Source: Vibrio sp. NTOU-M3 (GTDB lineage: Bacteria; Pseudomonadota; Gammaproteobacteria; Enterobacterales; Vibrionaceae). Taken from it: 64,000 nucleotides of DNA. How positions within the stretch are numbered: the stretch's first letter is position 1; every line of letters begins with the position of its first letter. The stretch lies in NCBI RefSeq assembly GCF_040869035.1, contig NZ_CP162100.1:3208445-3272444 (forward strand), written 5' to 3'. The notes below the pieces were generated by a model, which was given only the letters and a program-made list of their open reading frames with translations, was not told the DNA's origin and searched no databases. A program made the position numbers and the translations under genes. Shown here one piece after another: positions 22,108 to 30,473 of the stretch.

Positions 22108-22542
22108 ATGAGAACTGTAGATTTCACTCCACTTTACCGCAACGCAATTGGCTTCGATCGTCTATTCAATATGATGGAAGCGAACACCTCGAAGAACACA
22201 TCTGGCGGTTACCCTCCGTACAACATCGAGCAAAAAGACGAGAACAACTACCGTATCACTATGGCAGTTGCTGGCTTTGCTGAAGAGCAACTCGATCTGA
22301 CTCAAAAAGAAAACATGTTGATCGTGAAGGGTGAGCGTAAAACAGAAGCGGAAAAGACCTACGTATACCAAGGTATCGCAGAGCGTGATTTCGAACGTAA
22401 ATTCCAGCTAGCAGACTACGTAAAAGTAGTGGGTGCAAGCATGGAAAACGGTCTACTACACATTGACCTAGAGCGCGAAATCCCAGAAGCGATGCAGCCA
22501 CGCAAGATTGCGATTAATGGCAAAAACCTTATTGAAGGTTAA
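22108..22542 (+). CDS. ibpA: Small heat-shock protein, IbpA family
   Basis: ATP-independent holdase that binds unfolding proteins in aggregates for later release by DnaK/ClpB. 144 residues with a short N-terminal region ([20 protein letters not shown]), the alpha-crystallin domain from about residue 37 ([19 protein letters not shown] to [10 protein letters not shown]) and a C-terminal extension with the I-x-I-type KIAING. It stands alone: no ibpB follows, unlike E. coli. Control appears double: a sigma-32 promoter and a ROSE thermometer. Confidence 0.96.
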   Translation: MRTVDFTPLYRNAIGFDRLFNMMEANTSKNTSGGYPPYNIEQKDENNYRITMAVAGFAEEQLDLTQKENMLIVKGERKTEAEKTYVYQGIAERDFERKFQLADYVKVVGASMENGLLHIDLEREIPEAMQPRKIAINGKNLIEG

Positions 22543-22692
22543 CTCGTCATATTTGAAGCCACAGCGTTGTTGACTGCATAAATTCCCCCTAATCACATAG
22601 GTTCCCTATGCTCATAGGGCTGAATTTCTTTGTCGCCTAGCTGTAACTCCAACTATTTAGAGTTAATGGCAATATATTCGGGAAGAAGAGTG

Positions 22693-22717
22693 AAAGAGCA
22701 CCATCTAGGTGCTCTTT
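22693..22717 (+). terminator. Intrinsic terminator between ibpA and avtA
   Basis: Stem AAAGAGCACC (22693-22702) with GGTGCTCTTT (22708-22717), 5-base loop, followed by TTT. It is 150 bases past the ibpA stop and may also serve the convergent avtA. A smaller hairpin, CCCTAT/ATAGGG at 22604-22619, lies in between. Confidence 0.85.
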
Positions 22718-22776
22718 TTTATTGGATTATTTACGGTGTCATTCCATAGAGGGAGGAACGACCGAGTAGGGAATCT

Positions 22777-24030
22777 CTATTTACTTTCGCGGTAAGCCTT
22801 CTCGATTTCTTCAGCAATGATCTTAATACCTTTTTGCATCATCTCATCGTCCTGCACGTAGTTCATGCGTAGGCATTGATGTGCATGAGCCCAATCATCC
22901 TCTTGACCTATAAAGAAGTATTCTCCCGGTACAATTAACACGCCACGTGCTTTCAATCGTTTGTAGAGTTCCATAGTGGTGATTGGTAGTTCATCAAACC
23001 ATAGCCACAAGAAAATGGCCCCTTCTGGCTTATGGATTCGGAATCGAGAGTCTTTAATGGCTTCTTGTAGCAATTCAACCGCCCTTAGAGATTTCTTTTG
23101 ATAAAACGGTTTGATGGTATTTTCACTGAGCTTTAATAGATCGCCTTTTTCAATCATATGATTAGCTAATGCTGGGCCAACGCTACCCGGCGCTAAGCTG
23201 ATGATGCCATTCATGTTAGTCAGTGCTTGGGTAATGGCTTCATTGGCAATAATAATACCGCAGCGCACTCCAGGCAGACCAAGCTTAGATAAACTCATAC
23301 ACAAGATGGTATTTTCATTCCAGAATGGCTTCACATCTTCAAAGATGATGTTGGGGAAAGGCACACCGTAAGCGTTATCGATGATTAAAGGAACGGTGTT
23401 TTCACGGGCTAATTTGTCCAACTTTTGGATTTCATCATCGGTCAGTACATTACCGGTTGGATTGGTTGGTCGAGAAGCACAGATTGCCGCAACAGAGTCA
23501 TCGACTGCTAGCTGCTCAAAATCGACATGGTATTTAAACAGACCGTTATCTAACAGCTCGATTTCTGGACGGTAGGAAACAAACACGTTTTCATCGATCC
23601 CAGCGTCACCATAGCCGATGTATTCAGGGGCCAATGGCAACAAAATTTTCTTGTGTGAGCCATCCGGTTGAGTACCCGCAAATAGGTTAAATAAGTAAAA
23701 GAAACCACTCTGGCTGCCATTAGTTAAACTGATGTTTTTCTCGCTGATATTCCAGCCATAGGTTTCTTTGAGTAGCTTAGCTAATGCTTTTACAAAGACA
23801 TCTTTTCCTTGCGGGCCATCATAGTTGGCAAGTGCCGCAATCAGTTCGCCACTGGCGAGCATATCTTCACTGGCTTGGTGAAAGTAGTCAAGCATGGCAG
23901 GAATGGCGGCTGGATTACCGCCACCGAGCATAATGGCGCCAGGTGTGCGTAAACCATCGTTTAAGTCGTCCATTAACTGTGTGATACCTGAATACTGATT
24001 AAATTTTTCACCAAACTTAGAAAACTGCAT
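22777..24030 (-). CDS. avtA: Valine--pyruvate aminotransferase
   Basis: PLP enzyme that transfers the amino group between valine or alanine and the keto acids 2-ketoisovalerate and pyruvate (transaminase C). 417 residues, fold type I. The PLP lysine fits SLSKLGLPGVRCG, the PLP-contact segment reads SRPTNPTGNVLTDDE, and LIIDNAYGVPFPN carries the conserved aspartate and tyrosine. It opens MQFSKFGEKFNQYSGI, as in E. coli AvtA. Transcribed alone, convergent with ibpA. It complements the ilv operon 7 kb away. Confidence 0.93.
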   Translation of the reverse strand: MQFSKFGEKFNQYSGITQLMDDLNDGLRTPGAIMLGGGNPAAIPAMLDYFHQASEDMLASGELIAALANYDGPQGKDVFVKALAKLLKETYGWNISEKNISLTNGSQSGFFYLFNLFAGTQPDGSHKKILLPLAPEYIGYGDAGIDENVFVSYRPEIELLDNGLFKYHVDFEQLAVDDSVAAICASRPTNPTGNVLTDDEIQKLDKLARENTVPLIIDNAYGVPFPNIIFEDVKPFWNENTILCMSLSKLGLPGVRCGIIIANEAITQALTNMNGIISLAPGSVGPALANHMIEKGDLLKLSENTIKPFYQKKSLRAVELLQEAIKDSRFRIHKPEGAIFLWLWFDELPITTMELYKRLKARGVLIVPGEYFFIGQEDDWAHAHQCLRMNYVQDDEMMQKGIKIIAEEIEKAYRESK

Positions 24031-24165
24031 TACTTCTTTACCTAATTCATTATTGTCATTGCTTTATTTGTGCAAGGTCGGAGCTAGGCCGACCAAAGAG
24101 TAATCCTTGAACATACCCGATTGACTTTACGAGTCAAAGCACATTTTAAGATTAGCAAGAAAAAC

Positions 24166-24193
24166 AAAGCCCAACTCCGAGGAGTTGGGCTTT
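24166..24193 (-). terminator. Intrinsic terminator of glyQS
   Basis: Arms AAAGCCCAACTCC (24166-24178) and GGAGTTGGGCTTT (24181-24193), realistically 12 pairs around a CGAG loop. On the minus strand TGTTTTTC follows. It starts 25 bases after the glyS stop. Confidence 0.88.
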
Positions 24194-24218
24194 TATTCGG
24201 TGAATTAACCTGAAGATT

Positions 24219-26285
24219 TTATTTCTGAAGCAAAGAAATATCAGCGATCTGTAGGAACAGGTTACGCAGGTTGTTTAGTAGTGTCAGACGGTTCTTCTTA
24301 AGTGCTTCGTCGTCTGCCATTACCATTACGTTATCAAAGAACGCATCAACTGGTTCACGTAGGTCAGCTAGCTTGCTTAGGGCTTCTTGGTAGTTACCGG
24401 TAGCAAACGCTGGCTCTAGCGCTTCTGTCATTACTTCAACGCTTTCTGCTAGTGCTTTCTCTGCGTCTTCTTGTAGAAGTGCTAGGTCGATATCTGATGC
24501 TAGTTCGCCGTCGAATTTCGCTAGGATGTTACCTACACGCTTGTTCGCTGCTGCTAGAGACTCTGCCGCTTCCAGTTCACGGAAGTGAGAAACCGCTTTA
24601 ACTCGTTGGTCGAAGTCTGCTGGTTTCGTTGGGCGACGCGCTAGAACTGCTTGAATGATGTCTACGCTGAAGCCTTCGTCTTGGTACCAAGCACGGAAAC
24701 GACCAAGCATGAACTCGATAACGTCTTGTTCAACGTTGTCGTTGGTTAGGCGGTCGCTAAACAGTGACTTCGCTTTCGCTACGAGGTCAACAAGATCTAG
24801 GTTGTAGCCGTATTCAACGATGATACGTAGTACACCTAGAGATGCGCGGCGTAGTGCGAATGGGTCGCTGCCTTTAGGCGCTTGACCAATACCGAAGATA
24901 CCGACGATAGTGTCTAGCTTGTCTGCCATTGCAACTGCAGTTGAAACCCCGTTTGATGGCAGTTCATCACCTGCGAAACGAGGCATGTATTGCTCGTTCA
25001 GTGCTACTGCAACTTCTTCTGCTTCACCGTCGTGACGAGCATAGTGCATACCCATAACACCTTGAGTATCCGTGAATTCGAATACCATTGAGGTCATTAG
25101 GTCACATTTTGCTAGTAGACCAGCACGCTTTGATTTCTCAACGTCAGCACCGATTTGCTCAGCAATGTAGCCAGCAAGTTCTGTGATGCGGTCTGTTTTG
25201 TCTTTGATCGTACCCAGTTGCTTTTGGAAGATCGCTTGTTCTAGTTCTGGCAGACGGTCGATAAGCGGACGCTTACGGTCTGTGTTGAAGAAGAACTCTG
25301 CGTCAGCAAGACGAGGGCGAACTACTTTCTCGTTACCTTCGATTACGTAACGAGGCTCTTTTGATTCGATGTTCGATACGAAGATGAAGTTAGGTAGTAG
25401 CTTCTTGTTTTCATCGTAAACAGGGAAGTATTTTTGGTCACCTTTCATGGTGTAAACCAACGCTTCAGAAGGCACTTTTAGGAACTCTTCTTCAAACTTC
25501 GCTGTTAGTACCACTGGCCATTCAACCAGAGACGTTACTTCTTCTACTAGGTCATCTTCTAGGTCAGCGATACCGCCAACCGCTGCTGCCGCTTTTTGTG
25601 CGTCAGCTAGGATGATTGCTTTACGCGCTTCGTAATCTGCCATTACTTTACCGCGCTCTTCTAGGATCGCAGGGTATTGCTCAGCAGAATCGATAGTGAA
25701 CTCTTGCTCACCCATGAAGCGGTGACCACGGATCGTGCGGTCAGAAGCGACACCAAGGATCTCGCCTTCGATTAGGTCGCTGCCCATTAGCATGGTTAGC
25801 GTCTTAACTGGACGGATAAATTGAGTCGTTTTGTTACCCCAACGCATTGGTTTTGCGATAGGCAGGTTTGCTAGTGCTTTCGCTGCAAGTTCAACGACGA
25901 TCTCAGACGTTGGCTGACCTTTCACTTCTTGTTTGAACAGTAGCCATTCACCTTTGTCTGTAACCATGCGCTCTGCTTGGTCAACTGTGATGCCACAACC
26001 GCGTGCCCAGCCTTGAGCTGCTTTTGTTGGGTTGCCTTCCGCATCAAATGCTGCAGAAACCGCAGGACCACGCTTCTCAACAACTTTGTCAGACTGGCTG
26101 TCTGCTAGTGCTGCAACTTTAAGTGCAAGACGACGAGGTGCCGCGAACCATTTCACGCCTTCGTGAGCAAGCTCAGCGCCTTTTAGTTCTGCTTCGAAGT
26201 TTGCTGCGAATGCTTCAGCTAGAGTGCGAAGTTGCGTTGGTGGTAGCTCTTCTGTACCTAGCTCGATTAGAAATTCTTTTGCCAT
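24219..26285 (-). CDS. glyS: Glycyl-tRNA synthetase beta subunit
   Basis: Subunit of the alpha2-beta2 bacterial GlyRS; it carries the tRNA-binding functions. 688 residues (E. coli 689). It opens [16 protein letters not shown], the family signature, contains an HD-like region and B3/B4-like parts in the middle, and ends with an anticodon-binding DALR-like domain ([17 protein letters not shown]). The start lies 13 bases after glyQ. No frameshift or missing block is seen. Confidence 0.97.
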   Translation of the reverse strand: MAKEFLIELGTEELPPTQLRTLAEAFAANFEAELKGAELAHEGVKWFAAPRRLALKVAALADSQSDKVVEKRGPAVSAAFDAEGNPTKAAQGWARGCGITVDQAERMVTDKGEWLLFKQEVKGQPTSEIVVELAAKALANLPIAKPMRWGNKTTQFIRPVKTLTMLMGSDLIEGEILGVASDRTIRGHRFMGEQEFTIDSAEQYPAILEERGKVMADYEARKAIILADAQKAAAAVGGIADLEDDLVEEVTSLVEWPVVLTAKFEEEFLKVPSEALVYTMKGDQKYFPVYDENKKLLPNFIFVSNIESKEPRYVIEGNEKVVRPRLADAEFFFNTDRKRPLIDRLPELEQAIFQKQLGTIKDKTDRITELAGYIAEQIGADVEKSKRAGLLAKCDLMTSMVFEFTDTQGVMGMHYARHDGEAEEVAVALNEQYMPRFAGDELPSNGVSTAVAMADKLDTIVGIFGIGQAPKGSDPFALRRASLGVLRIIVEYGYNLDLVDLVAKAKSLFSDRLTNDNVEQDVIEFMLGRFRAWYQDEGFSVDIIQAVLARRPTKPADFDQRVKAVSHFRELEAAESLAAANKRVGNILAKFDGELASDIDLALLQEDAEKALAESVEVMTEALEPAFATGNYQEALSKLADLREPVDAFFDNVMVMADDEALKKNRLTLLNNLRNLFLQIADISLLQK

Positions 26286-26298
26286 GTTACTCTACCCC

Positions 26299-27216
26299 TT
26301 ACGCTTGTTCTTTCTTACACATTGGGAAGCCAAGAGCTTCACGCGATGCGTAGTATGCTTCTGCAACTGCTTTAGTCAGGTTGCGGATGCGTAGGATGTA
26401 ACGTTGGCGTTCAGTTACTGAGATCGCTTTACGTGCGTCTAGTAGGTTGAATGCGTGACCAGCTTTTAGAATGCGCTCATAAGCAGGTAGTGGCAGTGGC
26501 TTTTCAAGCTCAAGCAGCTCTTTACACTCTTTCTCGCACTGTTCGAAGAAACCAAATAGGAAATCAACGTCTGCGTGCTCGAAGTTGTAAGTTGATTGCT
26601 CTACTTCGTTTTGGTGGAAGATGTCACCGTAAGTAACGATGCTGCCGTCTGGTGCGATGTTCCAAACTAGGTCGTAAACCGAGTCTACTTCTTGGATGTA
26701 CATTGCTAGACGTTCGATACCGTAAGTGATCTCACCAGTGACTGGCTTACACTCAAGACCGCCAACTTGTTGGAAGTAAGTAAACTGAGTTACTTCCATG
26801 CCGTTTAGCCAAACTTCCCAGCCTAGACCCCATGCGCCTAGTGTTGGGTTTTCCCAGTTGTCTTCTACGAAACGGATGTCGTGTACAAGTGGGTCAATAC
26901 CAAGTACTTCTAGAGAACCTAAGTACAACTCTTGGATATTGTCTGGCGATGGTTTTAGCGCTACTTGGAATTGGTAGTAGTGCTGGAGACGGTTCGGGTT
27001 TTCACCGTAACGACCATCGGTAGGACGACGTGAAGGTTGTACGTAAGCTGTAGACATTGGCTCTGGGCCAAGCGCTCGTAGGCAAGTCATTGGATGAGAG
27101 GTACCCGCACCCACTTCCATATCTAGCGGTTGAACAATGGTACAACCATTTTGAGCCCAATAATCCTGCAGCGCGAGGATCATTCCCTGGAAGGTTTTGA
27201 TATCGTATTTTTGCAT
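26299..27216 (-). CDS. glyQ: Glycyl-tRNA synthetase alpha subunit
   Basis: Catalytic class II subunit that makes glycyl-adenylate. 305 residues (E. coli 303). The conserved opening [20 protein letters not shown] is followed by class II motifs: [34 protein letters not shown] and the [20 protein letters not shown] active-site block. First gene of glyQS; no T-box leader is visible upstream, as expected in a gammaproteobacterium. Confidence 0.97.
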   Translation of the reverse strand: MQKYDIKTFQGMILALQDYWAQNGCTIVQPLDMEVGAGTSHPMTCLRALGPEPMSTAYVQPSRRPTDGRYGENPNRLQHYYQFQVALKPSPDNIQELYLGSLEVLGIDPLVHDIRFVEDNWENPTLGAWGLGWEVWLNGMEVTQFTYFQQVGGLECKPVTGEITYGIERLAMYIQEVDSVYDLVWNIAPDGSIVTYGDIFHQNEVEQSTYNFEHADVDFLFGFFEQCEKECKELLELEKPLPLPAYERILKAGHAFNLLDARKAISVTERQRYILRIRNLTKAVAEAYYASREALGFPMCKKEQA

Positions 27217-27496
27217 AAGTCAGGTTCGCGCGATTCTCTTATTACTCGTGAATTCGTCTCTTTTGCTGGGTTTTCTACCCTCAACAATGGCGATTCAAAG
27301 TAATTACGGTTGAATAAAATAACAATCAAGTATACCCAGATATTGTTAATGGGAGTAGGGGTAATCTTGCTTAATTCATAGTCAAAAATACCTTTTAGTG
27401 GAATTTATCGCGTTTATTGTTTCAATTTCTCTTAAAAGGGAGTTTTTGATGGATTTCTGACTTGAGCTTTGGCATTCGCCTCATTAGAATTTCGTC

Positions 27497-27620
27497 ATCT
27501 TTGGGGAGTAGCTTACTAAATCGACAGCGTGTTGATTTGGTTCGTTCGTCAACATAATTGGTGCAAAATCACCATGGCGCTCGAGACGCATTGCCAGATG
27601 CGTTTAGCAAGACCTTAGAT
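27497..27620 (+). promoter_or_regulatory. yybP-ykoY manganese riboswitch aptamer
   Basis: The hallmark GGGGAGTAGC is at 27503-27512 and the second conserved strand AGCAAGACCTT at 27606-27616. P1 can close with ATCT (27497-27500) and AGAT (27617-27620) plus inner GG/CC pairs. It lies 75 bases upstream of a UPF0016 manganese exporter gene, the known target of this riboswitch class in Vibrio and other bacteria. The rest of the 27217-27496 gap shows nothing I can identify beyond AT-rich promoter-like sequence. Confidence 0.82.
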
Positions 27621-27661
27621 AAACATCACGAACCGGGGTGGGGCGTGAGGTTTGTCTTAGG
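27613..27661 (+). promoter_or_regulatory. Expression platform: helix competing with riboswitch P1
   Basis: CCTTAGATAAAC (27613-27624), which includes the P1 3' strand, can pair with GTTTGTCTTAGG (27650-27661; two mismatches in 12), stacked on TCACG/CGTGA (27626-27630/27644-27648). It cannot form together with P1. No T-run follows, so control at translation or by another downstream fold is more likely than simple termination. Confidence 0.55.
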
Positions 27662-27696
27662 TAAAAATAATTATCCCTGCCCCCTTTGAGCATGTC

Positions 27697-28251
27697 GTGA
27701 GCGTTTTAGCTATTTCAATCACAACGGTAGCATTAGCAGAAATTGGCGATAAGACCCAATTGCTTTCGCTGTTGTTGGCAAGTCGTTATCGAAAACCAAT
27801 ACCTATTATCATTGCTATATTTTTGGCCACAGTGCTAAATCATGCTTTAGCCGCATGGCTTGGCGTAGTGGTTGCGGATTATTTATCTCCAGAAGTGCTT
27901 AAGTGGGTTGTAGTGGTGAGTTTTCTAGCTATGGCGGGTTGGGTGCTTATCCCAGATAAGTTAGATGACGATGAAACCATCTCAAATCGAGGTCCTTTCA
28001 TCGCCAGTTTTATTGCATTCTTCATTGCGGAAATAGGTGATAAAACCCAAATAGCGACCTCTATTTTAGGTGCTCAGTACTCAGAAGCATTGTTATGGGT
28101 CACTCTTGGAACGACGGTTGGTATGCTGGTAGCCAATGTCCCTGTGGTATTGATCGGGAAATTATCAGCAGACAAATTACCGCTAGCGATGATCAGAAAA
28201 ATCACTGCAATATTGTTCCTTTTATTGGCATCTGGCGCGGCTCTTTTTTGA
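27697..28251 (+). CDS. mneA: Manganese exporter, GDT1/UPF0016 family
   Basis: Inner-membrane exporter that protects against Mn2+ excess; V. cholerae MneA is the characterised homologue. 184 residues with six to seven membrane segments arranged as two related halves, each with the family motif E-x-G-D-K-T (EIGDKTQ at 15-21 and again at about 112-118), which form the metal path. The GTG start at 27697 has only a weak binding site, and an overlapping out-of-frame ATG-TCG-TGA precedes it. A Mn2+ riboswitch lies upstream. Confidence 0.93.
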   Translation: MSVLAISITTVALAEIGDKTQLLSLLLASRYRKPIPIIIAIFLATVLNHALAAWLGVVVADYLSPEVLKWVVVVSFLAMAGWVLIPDKLDDDETISNRGPFIASFIAFFIAEIGDKTQIATSILGAQYSEALLWVTLGTTVGMLVANVPVVLIGKLSADKLPLAMIRKITAILFLLLASGAALF

Positions 28252-28394
28252 GGATTATTGAACAATAAATTGCAGTGAAGCTGCGTTGGATCAAACTGTT
28301 AGCCAAATTCACTCTAATGCGTGACCAGTGACATATTAGTGTCATAATTGTCATGCTACCTTAATAATGTGAATGATAGCGAGAGGGCAAATTT

Positions 28395-28655
28395 ATGCTT
28401 ACACGTTATATGGGAATGTCCCCTAAAAAGCAGAGCTATTTGTTTACTTTTGGTCTGGCGCTTTGCCTCTTAGCAATGGCGCTAACGGATATGTGGTTAC
28501 CGATTGTGGCTGGCTCGTTTATTTTGACTGGATTGACCGTAGAATCATGGATTCGGGTAGCGCATATTATCCCAATGCATGAAGAAATGCGGGCAATGCA
28601 GAAGCAGATCCAGAAACTGCAATCGGAAGTTCGCACTTTAGAATATGACGAATAA
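28395..28655 (+). CDS. Small two-helix membrane protein with C-terminal coiled coil, unknown function
   Basis: I do not recognise a named family. The 86-residue protein has a short basic N-terminus (MSPKKQ), two hydrophobic segments (about 15-31 LFTFGLALCLLAMALT and 35-50 LPIVAGSFILTGLTVE), then a charged helix with heptad pattern (about 60-83: EEMRAMQKQIQKLQSEV). GAGAGGG gives a good ribosome binding site. It has its own terminator and is convergent with tusA. It may be a membrane-anchored oligomeric or scaffolding protein; that is inference from shape only. Confidence 0.8.
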   Translation: MLTRYMGMSPKKQSYLFTFGLALCLLAMALTDMWLPIVAGSFILTGLTVESWIRVAHIIPMHEEMRAMQKQIQKLQSEVRTLEYDE

Positions 28656-28657
28656 CA

Positions 28658-28683
28658 AAACGGCAGCCCTTGAGCTGCCGTTT
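28658..28683. terminator. Bidirectional terminator between the small membrane-protein gene and tusA
   Basis: Stem AAACGGCAGC (28658-28667) with GCTGCCGTTT (28674-28683), 6-base loop, followed by CTTTTCTTT on the plus strand and TGTTATTC on the minus strand. The plus-strand use is better supported. Confidence 0.85.
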
Positions 28684-28706
28684 CTTTTCTTTGCTAACCG
28701 TATTGG

Positions 28707-28955
28707 TTATTCCATCCCTTTTTTGATCAAGTACTGATATGGCAGCGTATCGATTTGCGCTGCAATCAACTGATGATCCATAAAACGGCAGAAACTCGGA
28801 ATATCTCGGGTAGTTGATGGATCATCTGCCTTAACCAATAACACATCACCATCGTTCATTGTACGAATCGTCTTCCTGACCATCATCACTGGTTCTGGGC
28901 AGCGTAGCCCTTCTGCTTCAAGAGTATGGGTGGCTAATTCAGGATTAAAGCTCAT
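28707..28955 (-). CDS. tusA: Sulfur carrier protein TusA
   Basis: Accepts persulfide sulfur from IscS and passes it to TusBCD-TusE-MnmA for 2-thiolation of wobble uridine 34. 82 residues (E. coli 81). The catalytic Cys19 is in [12 protein letters not shown], the CPxP motif of the family. It fits the local theme of U34 modification (mnmG, mnmE). The ATG at 28955 has a poor binding site (GAGATAACACC). Confidence 0.94.
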   Translation of the reverse strand: MSFNPELATHTLEAEGLRCPEPVMMVRKTIRTMNDGDVLLVKADDPSTTRDIPSFCRFMDHQLIAAQIDTLPYQYLIKKGME

Positions 28956-29106
28956 GGTGTTATCTCGTGACCCTACAGGTCAAATGTGACTACTAAAGAG
29001 GGTAGATGATAACGGTGGAGAAAAAATATTCAATAACCACTTGGCAAAGTGATCAATTTGTTTTAACTTAGTTAACAAGTTGGTAACAAATAAAAGAGGT
29101 GCGCTT

Positions 29107-29295
29107 ATGTTAACAGCTCTAGATAGACTGACCATCTACTCTGTACTGTGTTTTATTTCGTTTTGTGCACTGGTATTACGTTCATCAACTGAAGCTTCGT
29201 TGCTGCCCCTCATAGGAGTTTGCGCAACGATAGTAGGGATTTGGCTCGAGATGCACCTATGGCGAGGTTCATCTGAAGAGCATGAAAAAGGATAG
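29107..29295 (+). CDS. Small two-helix membrane protein, unknown function
   Basis: I do not recognise a family. The ATG at 29107 is preferred because AGAGG lies 7 bases upstream; a TTG-started frame would add nine residues. The 62-residue protein has two hydrophobic segments (about 9-25 TIYSVLCFISFCALVLR and 32-51 LLPLIGVCATIVGIWLEMHL) and a charged tail (SSEEHEKG). Divergent from tusA and followed by a good terminator at 29382-29406, so it looks like a real monocistronic unit. Confidence 0.65.
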   Translation: MLTALDRLTIYSVLCFISFCALVLRSSTEASLLPLIGVCATIVGIWLEMHLWRGSSEEHEKG

Positions 29296-29381
29296 ATAGC
29301 GTGTCGCTCATTCGCGTTATTTTTTCACTTGTAACTACGCCAGATTACATTCCGACACTATCCCCAGTTTTCTTGGGCTTC

Positions 29382-29406
29382 CCCGCTGAAAGGCGGGATT
29401 TTTTTT
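29382..29406 (+). terminator. Intrinsic terminator upstream of the LysR gene
   Basis: Stem CCCGC (29382-29386) with GCGGG (29393-29397), 6-base loop, then eight T residues at 29399-29406. It ends transcription of the small gene at 29107-29295. Confidence 0.8.
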
Positions 29407-29457
29407 GCCTACGAGTTACAATCACATCATACCATCCTATTAACTAAGTGATCCTTT

Positions 29458-30399
29458 GTGGAATTAGAAGACATTTATCGCCGAGATCTCAATCTTCTTG
29501 TTGCTTTACGAGTATTGATTGAAGAAAGCAGTGTCAGTAAGGCAGCAAACCGCCTTAACCTCAGTCAATCCGCTATGAGCCGAGTATTAGGAAGACTAAG
29601 AGAATTATTAGGTGACCCGCTCTTCACTCGTCAAGGGCAACACTTAATTCCGACGGAAAAAGCACTTGAGATTGATCGTTCACTTGGTGAGCCTCTTGAA
29701 TCTTTACGCCAGCTGCTTTCACCCGTTGAGTTTGAACCTAAGAGCTGTGAGCAGACTTTTACCATTGCAACGACCGACTATGCGATGCAGACAATTCTGC
29801 CTTTCGCTTTGCCACGTATTTATCAAGAAGCACCTCATGTGTCATTTAACTTTTTACCACTGCAACATGATCGTCTATCCGATCAATTGACTTATGAAGG
29901 GGCTGATTTAGCAATTTGTCGCCCGACAGGGCCGGTTGAGCCGCTGCGTAGTGAAGTGCTGGGTCGTGTAGGAGTATTGTGCTTGCTCTCCAAACAACAT
30001 CCATTAGCCGAAAAAGAGATGAGCTTGGATGATTACCTCAGTCATCCACATGCAATGATTGCCATCAGTGATGGGGTTAAGGCGTTGATTGAACAAGCGT
30101 TAATGGATCAGCCCAAACGTAAAATGGTATTACGTGCTTACCACTTAGAAGCGGCGCTGGCGATCGTCGATACCTTGCCAATCATTATTACCGTGCCTGC
30201 CGATTTAGCGTATTTGGTTGCCGAGCGCTATGACTTAGTAGTGAAGCCGCTACCCTTTCAGTTCACGCCGTTTGAGTATTCAATGATTTGGCATGCACGC
30301 TGTGAACATTCTCCTGCTCAAGAATGGCTGCGTGCAGTAGTGCGCGAAGAATGTAGCCGCCTGATTGCCAAGCGAATAGAAGACATGGGGTTGGACTAG
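29458..30399 (+). CDS. LysR-family transcriptional regulator
   Basis: 313 residues, starting with GTG at 29458 (MELEDIYRRDLNLLVAL). The N-terminal winged helix-turn-helix covers about 1-65, with SVSKAANRLNLSQSAMSRVLGRLRE-type sequence as recognition region, then a linker helix and a periplasmic-binding-protein-like effector domain. It most resembles the subgroup related to NodD/LeuO-like or aromatic-response regulators, but the effector cannot be read from sequence. It faces the AcuI-type reductase gene convergently, so a direct divergent target promoter is not evident. Confidence 0.92.
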   Translation: MELEDIYRRDLNLLVALRVLIEESSVSKAANRLNLSQSAMSRVLGRLRELLGDPLFTRQGQHLIPTEKALEIDRSLGEPLESLRQLLSPVEFEPKSCEQTFTIATTDYAMQTILPFALPRIYQEAPHVSFNFLPLQHDRLSDQLTYEGADLAICRPTGPVEPLRSEVLGRVGVLCLLSKQHPLAEKEMSLDDYLSHPHAMIAISDGVKALIEQALMDQPKRKMVLRAYHLEAALAIVDTLPIIITVPADLAYLVAERYDLVVKPLPFQFTPFEYSMIWHARCEHSPAQEWLRAVVREECSRLIAKRIEDMGLD

Positions 30400-30424
30400 A
30401 TTTTTCCGAAAGTCGAAATAACAA

Positions 30425-30448
30425 AAAGCCGGGCAATGACCCGGCTTT
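30425..30448. terminator. Bidirectional terminator between the LysR and acuI genes
   Basis: Stem AAAGCCGGG (30425-30433) with CCCGGCTTT (30440-30448), 6-base loop, between two convergent genes. On the plus strand GTTTATTC follows; on the minus strand TTGTTATTTC. Confidence 0.88.
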
Positions 30449-30473
30449 GTTTATTCTATTGAGTTGTTGGCAC

